Shown one piece after another: positions 33,746 to 42,402 of a stretch of 64,000 bases of DNA; the stretch's first letter is position 1; every line of letters begins with the position of its first letter. Made by a program: the position numbers and the translations under genes. The notes under the pieces were generated by a model. The model was not told where the DNA came from. It did not search any database and saw only the letters and a list, made by a program, of their open reading frames with translations. Origin of the DNA: Desulfopila aestuarii DSM 18488 (lineage in GTDB: Bacteria; Desulfobacterota; Desulfobulbia; Desulfobulbales; Desulfocapsaceae); NCBI RefSeq assembly GCF_900143695.1, contig NZ_FRFE01000003.1:248001-312000 (forward strand), read 5' to 3'.

Positions 33746-34348
33746 TCAGGCACCTGCTGCTATTTCTCGCGCTTTCTCGTCAAATGAATCGGCGATACTG
33801 TTGTGTTTGTAATTACGATGTATTTTCGCAATAGTCCGGTAGGTGTCAGCTGCCTTATCGACCGTGCCTGCTTCAACATATATTTCGGCCATATTTTCAA
33901 GCAACTCCACCGTACCACGCGGATCGTTATTCTTCTGGTAGGTATCAAGAAGATCCAAACAGGCCTCTATGGCCTTATCATAACTCTTCTGGCCGCGATA
34001 CACCTCGACAAACCGCTTGGAAAGCGTGAAAAGGCTCATTGCATCACCAAACTCTTCACACAGCTGCAGTGATCGACGATAATGGTTTTCGGCGCCGACA
34101 TAGTCCTCTTTGGCCATACATACATGGCCAAGCTGGTTGCTGGCATTAGCTAAACCGGTCTTATCGCCGCGCTCTTCATATCCGAGCAGAGCATTATGGA
34201 AAGAGACTGCTGCCTGTGCCAAATTGCCGTTATTCAAAAAGCGCTTGCCCTCTTCATAGTCAGCCTTGACCGGGTCGCTCTCATTCTTCGCCCTGTCGCC
34301 TCCGGCCATTGGGCCGATATCTTTCATATTCTGGATTGTGGTACTCAT
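33746..34348 (-). CDS. TPR-repeat protein of unknown function
   Basis: A 200-residue soluble protein with no signal peptide. After about 25 polar residues it is all-helical, with four or five degenerate tetratricopeptide repeats: for example DYEEGKRFLNNGNLAQAAVSFH, ANASNQLGHVCMAKEDYVGAE, YDKAIEACLDLLDTYQKN, and GTVELLENMAEIYVEAGT. TPRs usually bind other proteins. Its ATG overlaps the stop of the upstream zinc-finger/HEAT gene by 4 bases, so the two are translationally coupled. No specific family name is recognised. Confidence 0.85.
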   Translation of the reverse strand: MSTTIQNMKDIGPMAGGDRAKNESDPVKADYEEGKRFLNNGNLAQAAVSFHNALLGYEERGDKTGLANASNQLGHVCMAKEDYVGAENHYRRSLQLCEEFGDAMSLFTLSKRFVEVYRGQKSYDKAIEACLDLLDTYQKNNDPRGTVELLENMAEIYVEAGTVDKAADTYRTIAKIHRNYKHNSIADSFDEKAREIAAGA

Positions 34349-35496
34349 TTCTTCGTGTTCACTCCTTCCTGGATTGCTGCAAGAGCTTTAGCCGCCTCTT
34401 TGGCCACTGTTGTGGTTACCATGCTGCCCTTCTCCCAGATGACCAGCTCCCGGTCATCGTCACTTAAGGCCATAATCTGCATTGTCGCCTCACTGGCGCC
34501 CAATCGACCGAGTAATCGGGCCACATGGCCGCGCACCGCCGCGTCAGGATGCTGCAGAAAATGAAACAAATTAAAAAACGGGGTATCCCGGATAAGATCC
34601 GGACGAGTCTCGGCAATCTCGCCAAGAGCCCAGATGACCTGCACCCGTGTCGTATCCTGGCTGATAAAATTTAAGAGATAGCGGGTAAAGGCCCCGAAGA
34701 TGTCGGGCCGGGCTGCAATGACACTGCCCAGGGTCTCCACCATTCCCCAGTGGGTAGCAGCGGAGTCATTACATGCTTCAAAGAGCCGGTGGAGAAGCTC
34801 GGAGACCTGCCCGGGCTCTCTGGTTGCAACCCGGGCACAGACCTGCCCCATCAACCAGCCAACGTGCCAGCGCTGCTCATCAACAGGATCATAAAGAAGA
34901 CGCTGCATAAGCCTGAGCGTCTTGCGGTCATCAAAACAGAGGGCAACGAGGGTATCCACATCGGATCTGTCGACAAGTTCCCGGACAAGCTTCTTGTCTG
35001 CCCTCAGTCGCTTGCGATTTTTATCCGGAGCAGGCTCAACCTCAGCCCGCTTTGCATGCTTGAGTTCCTCTGCGGCATCGTTTGCCGATATCTCTCTGGC
35101 AGCCTGCTTTTCCTCAAAACGGGCAGCGATGTCAGCTATTTCGGTATGGAGACGAACAAAATACAGTACGCCTCGCACATAGCGACCATCGATATTGCCC
35201 TTCTCATAAACCTCGTGGGTCTGCTCATCGTAGTTCTCGATCCGCCCGGTGAGGTAATCATCCTCGGGTAACAGTTCCCAGGCAAAATCCCAGTTGTTGT
35301 TACAGGCTTGAACCAGTGCCTCGACCATGGCAGCCCCGACATTGTGGCCGGTGGCATCGCAGGTGTAGACCGCACCGCACTGGCATTGCCCTACAGGGAA
35401 CTCATTGAGTTTCCGTTGGGCTGCATTGCCGGGACGACCTACTTTATGGCCACAGAACGGGCACCACGGCGGATTGGTGATTTTTCTCTTACTCAT
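34345..35496 (-). CDS. Zinc-finger plus HEAT-like repeat protein, unknown function
   Basis: A 383-residue protein of unknown job. The N-terminus has Cys12-Pro-Phe-Cys15 and a second set at Cys38, Cys40 and Cys46 (QCQCGAVYTCDATGHNVG), likely one zinc ribbon. A conserved-looking block WELLPEDDYLTGRIENYD is at about 73-90. A charged linker (about 125-175) precedes helical repeats that read like HEAT or PBS-lyase repeats, for example VIWALGEIAETRPDLIRDTP and AVRGHVARLLGRLG. From memory it resembles proteins filed as the DVU0298 family in sulfate reducers, which I could not check. It sits between two TPR genes and overlaps the downstream one, suggesting a three-gene unit inside the riboflavin cluster. 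Confidence 0.8.
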   Translation of the reverse strand: MSKRKITNPPWCPFCGHKVGRPGNAAQRKLNEFPVGQCQCGAVYTCDATGHNVGAAMVEALVQACNNNWDFAWELLPEDDYLTGRIENYDEQTHEVYEKGNIDGRYVRGVLYFVRLHTEIADIAARFEEKQAAREISANDAAEELKHAKRAEVEPAPDKNRKRLRADKKLVRELVDRSDVDTLVALCFDDRKTLRLMQRLLYDPVDEQRWHVGWLMGQVCARVATREPGQVSELLHRLFEACNDSAATHWGMVETLGSVIAARPDIFGAFTRYLLNFISQDTTRVQVIWALGEIAETRPDLIRDTPFFNLFHFLQHPDAAVRGHVARLLGRLGASEATMQIMALSDDDRELVIWEKGSMVTTTVAKEAAKALAAIQEGVNTKK

Positions 35497-35531
35497 GTAA
35501 AACCGTCAGGTAAGTGGATTCAGGTGTTGCT

Positions 35532-36161
35532 TCAGCCCAGATGTTCCTTAAGACGCGCGCTGAAATTCGGATCCACTGAATACCCAAGCTCCTTGGCCTT
35601 TTGCATATGCTTGTAGGCTTCTGCAAACTGCTGCTTAAAATAGAGGGCGACAGCAAGATTATTGTGACCAAGAGGAGAGTCGGGTTCGATCTCCAGTCCT
35701 TTCCTAGCCGCTGTGACTGCCCGGTCATCCTCACCTTTCATGGTAAGTACCGAGGTAAGGTTCAACCACGCCGTCACCAGCTTGGGATTATACTGCAAAG
35801 CCCGCTCATAGTTTTCTATTGCCTTCTCCAGCTCATTATTCTGCTGATAGATAAGGCCAAGATTGGCGTAGGCCTGGGCCGACTCGGGGTGAACCTTAAC
35901 AGCTCTGGTATTGAGCTCCAGTGCTTTTTCCAGGTCGCCCTGACCAAAGTAGATAGCACCGAGATTGATCATGCTGTCGCTATTTAATGGATCAATCTCG
36001 ATAGTCCGATTAAGCGACGCGATCGCTTCCTCTATCCGACCCGCCTTCATATACACTAACCCAAGATGATGGTGAGCCATCACCGAATCAGGAAGCTCGT
36101 TAACCTTCTTCTTCAGCTCTTCGATTACCTTATCCAGATCTTCCTTCAATTGCTCCGTCAT
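35532..36161 (-). CDS. TPR-repeat protein
   Basis: I start this protein at ATG 36161 (209 residues, MTEQLKEDLDKVIEELKKKV), since GGAAGG lies 6 bases upstream; a longer frame to 36197 adds an unlikely tail. It carries about five canonical TPRs in tandem, with typical segments AHHHLGLVYMKAGRIEEAIASL, SMINLGAIYFGQGDLEKALEL, AYANLGLIYQQNNELEKAIENYE and GHNNLAVALYFKQQFAEAYKH. No membrane segment or signal is present. It lies 35 bases before the zinc-finger/HEAT gene and downstream of ribF. The role is unknown; TPR arrays commonly scaffold complexes. Confidence 0.85.
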   Translation of the reverse strand: MTEQLKEDLDKVIEELKKKVNELPDSVMAHHHLGLVYMKAGRIEEAIASLNRTIEIDPLNSDSMINLGAIYFGQGDLEKALELNTRAVKVHPESAQAYANLGLIYQQNNELEKAIENYERALQYNPKLVTAWLNLTSVLTMKGEDDRAVTAARKGLEIEPDSPLGHNNLAVALYFKQQFAEAYKHMQKAKELGYSVDPNFSARLKEHLG

Positions 36162-36386
36162 GACATACCTTCCATATATAAAGAGTGTGGGGACCACAAG
36201 ACCGGATCCATCAGAGATGGGAGGCCTGCGCCTGTTTTTTATTTGTATGCAGTTACCGGGCGACCCTAAACTTTTGACGCATTCAACACAACTTGGGCGC
36301 GGTACTAAAAGCGGTCTACACTATAGGCACCTTCGTCGGACATGCAACAATAAAACGAGTTCTCCCGACTTTTGGCCGATCCAGGG

Positions 36387-37358
36387 TCAGCTATTAAATT
36401 TATCTTCACAGGAAATGGCCAATTCCTTGCTCTGCTCTGACAGGATCTTTCGGGCACTGGCGACATCCCTGCCAATCTGGGCAGCCAGCTCGTTGATATT
36501 GTCAAATCTTCGCTCGTTGCGGAGGAACTCCAATAGATTGACCTTGATCGGCTTGCCATATATATCCTGATTGAAGTCAAAGATATGCGTCTCAGCGACC
36601 AGGGCCTGCTCACCAAAGGTAGGATTGCAGCCAATATTAATGACTCCACCATAACATTTTCCGTCACAAATAACCTGTGAAACATAGACTCCGTGCCTGG
36701 GCACCAGATCTTCATCGGCAAATTTCAGGTTCGCGGTAGGAAAACCGATCTCCTTGCCTCCCCGCTGTTTGCCAAGCTGCACCTCGCCACGTATCTGGTA
36801 ACAGCGCCCGAGCAATCTTCTCGCTTCAGCCATTTCACCGGCAGCCAACAGCTGACGGATATGCGTAGAGCTGACCAGGGTCCCTTGAGTATAATAGGCA
36901 TCAACAACTGCCACTGAAAACCCCTTCTCTTTGCCCTGTTGTTGCAAAAAGGAAATATTGCCGGTCCGCCCTTTGCCAAAAGCATAATCGTAGCCGACTA
37001 CCAGCTCCTTCATGCCGATCCGTTTCAGCAATATTTCATCGACGAAGTATTCAGCAGTAGTGGCGGCAAACTCTTGGGTAAAGGGAACGATGACCATCAC
37101 ATCGATTCCTGCCATATCCACTAATTCGATTTTCTGCTCACAGGTGGAGATCAGCTTTATACCGCCGGATTTCAAAATCTGCAGCGGATGGGGATCGAAG
37201 GTGATGGCTACACTGGTTCCTTTCTGCTGATGCGCCTGATAGGCAACCTGGGCAAAAAGCTGCTGATGACCAAGATGTACGCCGTCAAAGTTACCTATGG
37301 TCACACATGCATGGGAAAAAGGCGCACGTATATCTTCTATGTTTTTATATATTTTCAT
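36387..37358 (-). CDS. ribF: Bifunctional riboflavin kinase / FAD synthetase
   Basis: Makes FMN and then FAD, the cofactor needed by AprA and QmoAB nearby. I start it at ATG 37358 (323 residues, MKIYKNIEDIRAPF), which puts GNFDGVHLGHQ at 22-32 as in other RibF proteins; a TTG at 37373 would add five residues. The N-terminal adenylyltransferase half has HLGHQ at 28-32 and a VGYDYAFGKGR block. The C-terminal flavokinase half has GKQRGGKEIGFPTANL and HIFDFNQDIYGKPI. It is the first gene of a minus-strand run with the TPR/HEAT genes and ribE-ribBA-ribH. No ribD is present in the window. Confidence 0.95.
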   Translation of the reverse strand: MKIYKNIEDIRAPFSHACVTIGNFDGVHLGHQQLFAQVAYQAHQQKGTSVAITFDPHPLQILKSGGIKLISTCEQKIELVDMAGIDVMVIVPFTQEFAATTAEYFVDEILLKRIGMKELVVGYDYAFGKGRTGNISFLQQQGKEKGFSVAVVDAYYTQGTLVSSTHIRQLLAAGEMAEARRLLGRCYQIRGEVQLGKQRGGKEIGFPTANLKFADEDLVPRHGVYVSQVICDGKCYGGVINIGCNPTFGEQALVAETHIFDFNQDIYGKPIKVNLLEFLRNERRFDNINELAAQIGRDVASARKILSEQSKELAISCEDKFNS

Positions 37359-37408
37359 TGGGTTAACGCTCAAGACATCTTTTTTTGATATCGAAATGGA
37401 AAAAAGTG

Positions 37409-37437
37409 TTTACAAAAATCCCGCGATCAAGCATATT
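37409..37437 (+). promoter_or_regulatory. Promoter of tRNA-Leu
   Basis: -35 TTTACA (37409-37414), 17-base spacer and -10 CATATT (37432-37437), 16 bases before the mature tRNA 5' end. The sequence after the -10 (CATGCCCG) is GC-rich, as in stable-RNA promoters. Confidence 0.5.
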
Positions 37438-37453
37438 CATGCCCGTTGTCACT

Positions 37454-37540
37454 GCCGAAGTGGCGGAATTGGTAGACGCGCTAGGTTCAGGGTCTAGTGG
37501 GGGTTCCCCCGTGAAAGTTCGAGTCTTTTCTTCGGCACCA
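37454..37540 (+). tRNA. tRNA-Leu (anticodon CAG)
   Basis: An 87-base class II tRNA from GCCGAAG to an encoded CACCA, with the variable arm GTGGGGGTTCCCCC. The anticodon arm is CTAGG-TTCAGGG-TCTAG, anticodon CAG. Single gene with its own promoter and terminator. Confidence 0.96.
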
Positions 37541-37546
37541 ATTGAT

Positions 37547-37587
37547 AAAGGGCTGCATTCCTCAGGATTGCAGCCCTTTTTCTTTTT
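37547..37587 (+). terminator. Terminator after tRNA-Leu
   Basis: Stem AAAGGGCTGCA/TGCAGCCCTTT with loop TTCCTCAGGAT-type sequence, then TTTTTCTTTTT. It starts 6 bases after the tRNA and closes a single-gene unit. Confidence 0.88.
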
Positions 37588-37937
37588 ATCAAACATCATT
37601 GTCTTCATCAAAGATCTCCCTGCACCGAGTGTAAAAGTTGGATGCCGTTTAACACGAAAATCCATTTCCTGCAATCATCTCGGTCAACCGCCTCCAAGTG
37701 CCGGCTGTAACATTCACGATCAGTCGATACATAATATCCAAACCTAACGACATCGCTCTCGCTGCCTTCCTAACACTCTCAGAAGTTTATTATTCAGTAA
37801 TTCTTATTGTTTTATTCAATATTTATGAATATTCCAGCGAGAACCCAGTCGGCGCATGCCACTCCAATCCCAATGATAAAGTTGTAACTCTGCCATGTTA
37901 CATAGTGTCATTCTCGACAACAATACCACGCAAATGC
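37588..37937. other. Spacer upstream of pckG
   Basis: About 350 bases between the tRNA-Leu terminator and the pckG promoter. The middle (37780-37840) is very AT-rich. I see no coding frame with a ribosome-binding site and no RNA gene I can name; short open frames here overlap the tRNA or lack support. Confidence 0.5.
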
Positions 37938-37966
37938 TTGACTGCCGATGCAAAAAAACCTAATAT
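37938..37966 (+). promoter_or_regulatory. Promoter of pckG
   Basis: -35 TTGACT (37938-37943), 17-base spacer, -10 TAATAT (37961-37966). The start would fall near 37973, leaving a leader of about 75 bases with the strong ribosome-binding site GGAAGGAG 6 bases before the pckG ATG. Confidence 0.7.
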
Positions 37967-38047
37967 GCGCACCTGCTGACAGGGCATTGCCCAGAGACGT
38001 GACGACTGATGGAGTAAAAAATATTATTTCAATGGAAGGAGTACATA

Positions 38048-40003
38048 ATGCTTGAACTCAGGAAAGGTGCCGACATCCTCTCAGTTGTTGGAGGAGTTGC
38101 CACCATTGATGCAGCCAAAGCAGTTTTTACCGAAAAGCTCGATGCAGCAAATCAGAGTAAGCTCGCCAAAATCTCCAACGAAGAAGCACTGATCAAAATA
38201 GCCAACGCTATTGCCATGTGTGGCCCCGAATCCGTCTTTATCAATACCGGCAGTGCCGAAGATGTTCAGTGGATCAGAGAGTATTCCCTCAAAAAAGGCG
38301 AAGAGAGAAAACTCGCCAAGGAAGGGCATACCATCCATTTCGACCTCCCTCAGGACCAGGCCCGTCTCGTCAATCAAACCTTCTATATCATAAACGAAGG
38401 GGAAAAAATGAGCTCGCTCGCCAAGTCACTTCTACGCAGCGACGCCATGGCCTATGTCTTGAAATTTATGCCGTCCATTATGGCCGGAAAAACAATGATG
38501 GTGGGCTTTTACAGTCGTGGACCAATCGGCGCCGAAGCGGCCATTCCCGCCATTGAGATCTCTTCGTCGGGCTACGTTCTTCATTCTGCCGAACTTCTCT
38601 ACCGTAACTGCTTTGCCGATTTTGACAAGGAGGCCAAACGGGCCGGTCTCTTTTTCACCAACGTTCACGCCGAGGGCAACAACACACCTGAAGACGTACC
38701 CAATGCCCGCATCCTGATGGATCGCAGCTGGCAGACAACCTTCTCCACCTTCTGCACCTATGCCGGCAACACCCTCTTGTTAAAAAAAGGCAATCATCGC
38801 TTTAGTGTCGATTACGCCACCTATTATAAACTGGGCGAACAGCTCTCAGAGCACATGTTCATCACCGGCATGACCGGCCCCGGTGGCCGCAAAACCTTTT
38901 TTGCCGGTGCGGCCCCTTCCGGTTGCGGCAAAACCACCACCGCCATGGTCGGCACCGACTTTATCGGCGACGATCTCGCCCAGATGTGGATCGCAAAAGA
39001 CGGCACACTCCGCGCCATTAATCCTGAAAAAGGTATTTTTGGTATCGTCGAGGATGTCAACCGCGAAGGCGACCCCTACCTGATGGACTGCCTTCGCGGA
39101 GATGGCACCGAGGTGATCTGGTCTAATGTACTGATTGATGAGAACGATGTGCCGCACTGGGTCGGTAACGGCGAGGTCGCACCGGAAAAGGGTGTCAACT
39201 TCCAGGGTGAATGGTACAAAGGCAAAATTGGCCCCGACGGAAAACCGGTCCCCATGTCCCATAAAAACTCCCGCTGCACCCTCTTGGCATCTGCCATCGC
39301 CAACCATGCGACAGCAGTTTCTGAAGATCCTGCCGGCGCACCGGTTCAAGTTATTACGTACTCCGGTCGGGACGCTGACACCATGCCTCCGGTATGGGTT
39401 GCCCGCAACATGAACGAGGGCGTTGTCATCGGTGCCTCCATCGTTTCCAAGGCCACCGCCACCGAAGTCGGTGCAACCGGTGTCAATCGCCAGCCCTGGG
39501 CCAATGCCCCGTTTATCCCAGGCGCTCTTGCGGATTATATGCACGCCCAGTTCGACCTGTTCAACTCCCATAAACTCAGCGATGCCGGACGTCCGATCAT
39601 GGCCGGGCTCAATTACTTCCTTACTCACGAAAACAGAGGCAGTTCCGGCAAAGGCCTCCTGGGAGAAAAGAAAGATGTCCGGGTCTGGCTCGGCTGGCTT
39701 GAACTCTATGCCCACGGTGATGTGAAAGCTATTGAAACCCCCATCGGCATGCTCCCGAAATATGAGGATCTGAAGAAACTCTTTGATGGTATCAAGAAAG
39801 ATTACCCCAAAGAGCTTTACGACCTGCAGTTCACCCTCTACGTCGACAACATTGTTCACCGTATAGATCTGCAGACGGAAGCCTACAGCAGGGAAAGCAA
39901 CATTCCAGTCCAGCTGTTCAATGTCTATCGGAAACAAAAAGAGGAACTGCTGAAGTTAAAGGAGCAGTTCGGCCCGAAGATTCCGGTGGAAAAGCTGATC
40001 TGA
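38048..40003 (+). CDS. pckG: Phosphoenolpyruvate carboxykinase, GTP type (divergent)
   Basis: Interconverts oxaloacetate and phosphoenolpyruvate with GTP/GDP, linking the C4 pool to gluconeogenesis. The 651-residue product has the overall GTP-PEPCK plan. The P-loop region is GAAPSGCGKT at 287-296 and the kinase-2 region GDDLAQM at 307-313, where the family usually reads FPSACGKTN and GDDIAWM. Other family blocks are RAINPEKGIFGI, SHKNSR, VGATGVNRQPWANAPFIPG. It keeps the P-loop Cys and Lys but has several substitutions around them, and it is longer than the usual 600-620 residues. It is a single-gene unit with its own promoter and terminator. GTP specificity is inferred from family. Confidence 0.9.
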   Translation: MLELRKGADILSVVGGVATIDAAKAVFTEKLDAANQSKLAKISNEEALIKIANAIAMCGPESVFINTGSAEDVQWIREYSLKKGEERKLAKEGHTIHFDLPQDQARLVNQTFYIINEGEKMSSLAKSLLRSDAMAYVLKFMPSIMAGKTMMVGFYSRGPIGAEAAIPAIEISSSGYVLHSAELLYRNCFADFDKEAKRAGLFFTNVHAEGNNTPEDVPNARILMDRSWQTTFSTFCTYAGNTLLLKKGNHRFSVDYATYYKLGEQLSEHMFITGMTGPGGRKTFFAGAAPSGCGKTTTAMVGTDFIGDDLAQMWIAKDGTLRAINPEKGIFGIVEDVNREGDPYLMDCLRGDGTEVIWSNVLIDENDVPHWVGNGEVAPEKGVNFQGEWYKGKIGPDGKPVPMSHKNSRCTLLASAIANHATAVSEDPAGAPVQVITYSGRDADTMPPVWVARNMNEGVVIGASIVSKATATEVGATGVNRQPWANAPFIPGALADYMHAQFDLFNSHKLSDAGRPIMAGLNYFLTHENRGSSGKGLLGEKKDVRVWLGWLELYAHGDVKAIETPIGMLPKYEDLKKLFDGIKKDYPKELYDLQFTLYVDNIVHRIDLQTEAYSRESNIPVQLFNVYRKQKEELLKLKEQFGPKIPVEKLI

Positions 40004-40028
40004 TCGTTTATTCTGCCACTTCTTTCTT

Positions 40029-40067
40029 ATCAACGGTCCACCATTGTGGGCCGTTGATGTTTTTTTT
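40029..40067 (+). terminator. Terminator after pckG
   Basis: Stem of 13 pairs (one G-U), arms ATCAACGGTCCAC and GTGGGCCGTTGAT, loop of 4 bases, then G and eight T. It begins 25 bases after the pckG stop. Confidence 0.9.
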
Positions 40068-40138
40068 GCGTTTTCGTCCAGCATCGCAGACGTTACAGCA
40101 ATCGGCACACGGGTCCACGGAACACGACAACGCTGGTT

Positions 40139-41068
40139 ATGGACATCTCCCGACAAGACAAAAACCCTGTGCCAAACGACCTCGATTGGGAGCCGGTGCT
40201 CACAACCGGTCAGCCGGATCGACTTCACCTCTGCTCCCTCATCCTTTCCGCCGCCGATATCCCCCATACCATTCGTACCGACCGAGCTGGTAATTGGGTC
40301 ATCTTTGCATCATCGAATTTTGTCAGCAGGGCAACAGCAGAAATTACCGCCTACGATCAGGAAAATCAGAACTGGCCCCTGCAGCCACCCGCAGCTGACA
40401 ACTTCAATCCCTATTTTCGCGCCCAGGCCATCCTCATTGTAGTGAGCCTGATGCTCTTTTATGCCGTCACCGGCCCTTGGACAGCTCACTCTCTCTGGTT
40501 TAGTCATGGCGCAGTCGACTCCACCCAGATTCTTGATCATGGCCAATATGTTCGCCTCATGACAGGCCTGACCCTCCATGCTGACCTCGTCCATCTCCTC
40601 GGCAACTGTTTTCTGGGTGGCTTCCTGCTTCACTTCTATTTTCTGCTGATCGGCAATGGGATTGGGCTCTTCGCCCTCACAACCACCGCTTGCCTGGCCA
40701 ATTATATCAACGTGGTGGCTCACGGCCCGGGCCACCATTCCGTTGGTTTTTCCACTGCAGTCTTTACGGTCATCGGAATTCTTTGCGCCCTCAATTACCG
40801 CCACTATAGACTGACCAGACCGGAGCGACTGCTCCTGCCCCTCATGGCCGGTGCTGCCATGCTAGCCATGCTCGGTAGCGGCAACGGAACCGGGCGGACC
40901 GACCTCGGCGCCCATCTCTTCGGATTGCTTGCAGGGCTCGGTATGGGTACACTACTCGGACTTGACAGGGTTTTTCGTTTACGCCATGTCGTGAAGCTCC
41001 AGTTCATCCTGTCATTACTCTCCCTGGCATCTGTGGTGATAAGCTGGAATATAGCCCTACGATTATGA
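40139..41068 (+). CDS. Rhomboid family intramembrane serine protease
   Basis: A 309-residue membrane protein. Residues 1-95 are soluble, and at least six hydrophobic segments follow. Rhomboid landmarks: His147, His152 and Asn156 in HADLVHLLGN (the HxxxN element); Ser205 in VGFSTAV, in the place of the catalytic serine; and His259 in LGAHLFGLLAG, the catalytic partner. The serine context is GFST rather than the common GASG, so activity is likely but not certain. No clear ribosome-binding site precedes ATG 40139, so the start could be further in. It lies downstream of the pckG terminator and upstream of hflKC. The substrate is unknown. Confidence 0.85.
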   Translation: MDISRQDKNPVPNDLDWEPVLTTGQPDRLHLCSLILSAADIPHTIRTDRAGNWVIFASSNFVSRATAEITAYDQENQNWPLQPPAADNFNPYFRAQAILIVVSLMLFYAVTGPWTAHSLWFSHGAVDSTQILDHGQYVRLMTGLTLHADLVHLLGNCFLGGFLLHFYFLLIGNGIGLFALTTTACLANYINVVAHGPGHHSVGFSTAVFTVIGILCALNYRHYRLTRPERLLLPLMAGAAMLAMLGSGNGTGRTDLGAHLFGLLAGLGMGTLLGLDRVFRLRHVVKLQFILSLLSLASVVISWNIALRL

Positions 41069-41097
41069 CCTAGATGTCGTGCAATTTCCTTGTCATG

Positions 41098-41106
41098 TGC
41101 TATAGT
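41098..41106 (+). promoter_or_regulatory. Possible extended -10 promoter before hflK
   Basis: TGC-TATAGT (41098-41106) matches an extended -10 element, with only a weak -35 (GTGCAA) 17 bases upstream. It would give a leader of about 145 bases. It is the best candidate I see in the 189-base gap between the rhomboid gene and hflK. Confidence 0.3.
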
Positions 41107-41257
41107 AAATTGTTCAGGAATATAAGCCGAAGCACCAGCTTCTCGTAATAGTTTATATTTTACCCAAAGCACTTTCATCTTCCCTGCAAGCCAGAACCGG
41201 AAAAGAGATGTCTTCCCATCGCTGGCTGAATGGAAAAACAGTTCAGGAGATTGACGC

Positions 41258-42379
41258 ATGGCCATGAATGATCAGCAACCTCCCTGGGGCAAGCGGAATA
41301 AACCGCAGACACCGGAGGAAATGGTAGCCCAGATTATCAAAAAGCTTCAGGATTTTTTCTCTGAAGACAAATCCAAAGGGCCCTCGGGCCCAAGCGAAGG
41401 ACAACCGGTGCAGAAACCGGGCAACCCCTTTGCCGGACTCACCAAAATCCTGGTGCTGGCCGGCATTGTTCTGCTACTGCAGGGCGTTTACTCATCCGTA
41501 TTTAAAATAGCCCCTGGTGAGGTCGGCGTCATCCTGCGTCTCGGCAAATTTGCCAAGACCACCCAGTCAGGCCTGCATTTCAAGATTCCGTACATCGATA
41601 CTCTCTACAAGGTTGATGTGGAACAGGTCCGAAAACAGGAGTTTGGTTTCCGTACCCGTTTCCCCGGCCAGCAGAGTTCGTTCGACCGGAGCAACTATGA
41701 TATGGAATCGTTGATGCTCACCGCCGACAAGAACGTTATCAATGTGGCCTGGATTGTCCAGTACAAGGTGAGCGATCCATATCTGTTCCTCTTCAAGATT
41801 AAAGATGTGGAACAGGCGGTCCATGATGCATCCGAGAGCGTCACCCGTCGTATTGTTGGCAATATGGATTTCGACTACGTACTCAGCAACCGTGATCTGT
41901 TGGCAGCTTCCGTCAAAAAAGAACTTCAGTCGGAACTCGATAACCTGGAAGCCGGTGTCTCGCTTATTACTGTTCAGTTCCAGGACATCAATCCTCCGGA
42001 TATGGTCAAGCCTGCCTTCAATGAAGTCAACGAGGCCGATCAGGATATGAAGCGGCTGGTTAACGAAGCCCAGGAGACCTATAACCGGGTCATTCCCAAG
42101 GCACGGGGCAGCGCCAAACAGATCATCGAGGAAGCCAAAGGTTACGCCTCTGAGCGCATCAACGATGCCAAAGGCCAGAGTGGACGTTTCCTTGATATTT
42201 TAAAAGAATACAAGAGCGCGCCGGATGTCACCCGCAAACGTATGTATCTGGAAACCATGCAGAACATTCTGCCAAACGTGCAGATGGTGTACGTCATTGA
42301 CAAGGACCAGCAGAGCCCAATCCCACTGCTCAACCTTTCAGGTGCCCAGTCTCTGCCAGCAGCTCCTCAGACAAAATAG
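41258..42379 (+). CDS. hflK: FtsH protease modulator HflK
   Basis: SPFH/band-7 protein that with HflC forms a large cage around FtsH in the membrane and limits its proteolysis. The product is 373 residues. A proline/glycine-rich cytoplasmic N-terminus (1-58) is followed by one membrane helix (about 62-79, ILVLAGIVLLLQGVYSS), the SPFH domain from about 83, and a long coiled-coil region with NEVNEADQDMKRLVNEAQETYN near 252-273. AGGAG lies 8 bases before ATG 41258. It precedes hflC by 23 bases. Confidence 0.95.
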   Translation: MAMNDQQPPWGKRNKPQTPEEMVAQIIKKLQDFFSEDKSKGPSGPSEGQPVQKPGNPFAGLTKILVLAGIVLLLQGVYSSVFKIAPGEVGVILRLGKFAKTTQSGLHFKIPYIDTLYKVDVEQVRKQEFGFRTRFPGQQSSFDRSNYDMESLMLTADKNVINVAWIVQYKVSDPYLFLFKIKDVEQAVHDASESVTRRIVGNMDFDYVLSNRDLLAASVKKELQSELDNLEAGVSLITVQFQDINPPDMVKPAFNEVNEADQDMKRLVNEAQETYNRVIPKARGSAKQIIEEAKGYASERINDAKGQSGRFLDILKEYKSAPDVTRKRMYLETMQNILPNVQMVYVIDKDQQSPIPLLNLSGAQSLPAAPQTK

Positions 42380-42402
42380 TGCGATAGTATAAGGATACAA
42401 CG

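Noticed and set aside
33723-37358. An FMN riboswitch controlling the rib genes
   Set aside because: I looked upstream of ribE, ribBA, ribH and ribF and found none of the conserved RFN segments; gaps are also too short in most cases.
37385-37747. A 120-codon plus-strand frame over the tRNA-Leu gene
   Set aside because: It overlaps the whole tRNA and its terminator, so it cannot be a normal protein gene.
38846-39937. A 363-codon frame antisense to pckG
   Set aside because: It lies wholly within pckG, has no family features and mirrors the codon bias of the real gene.
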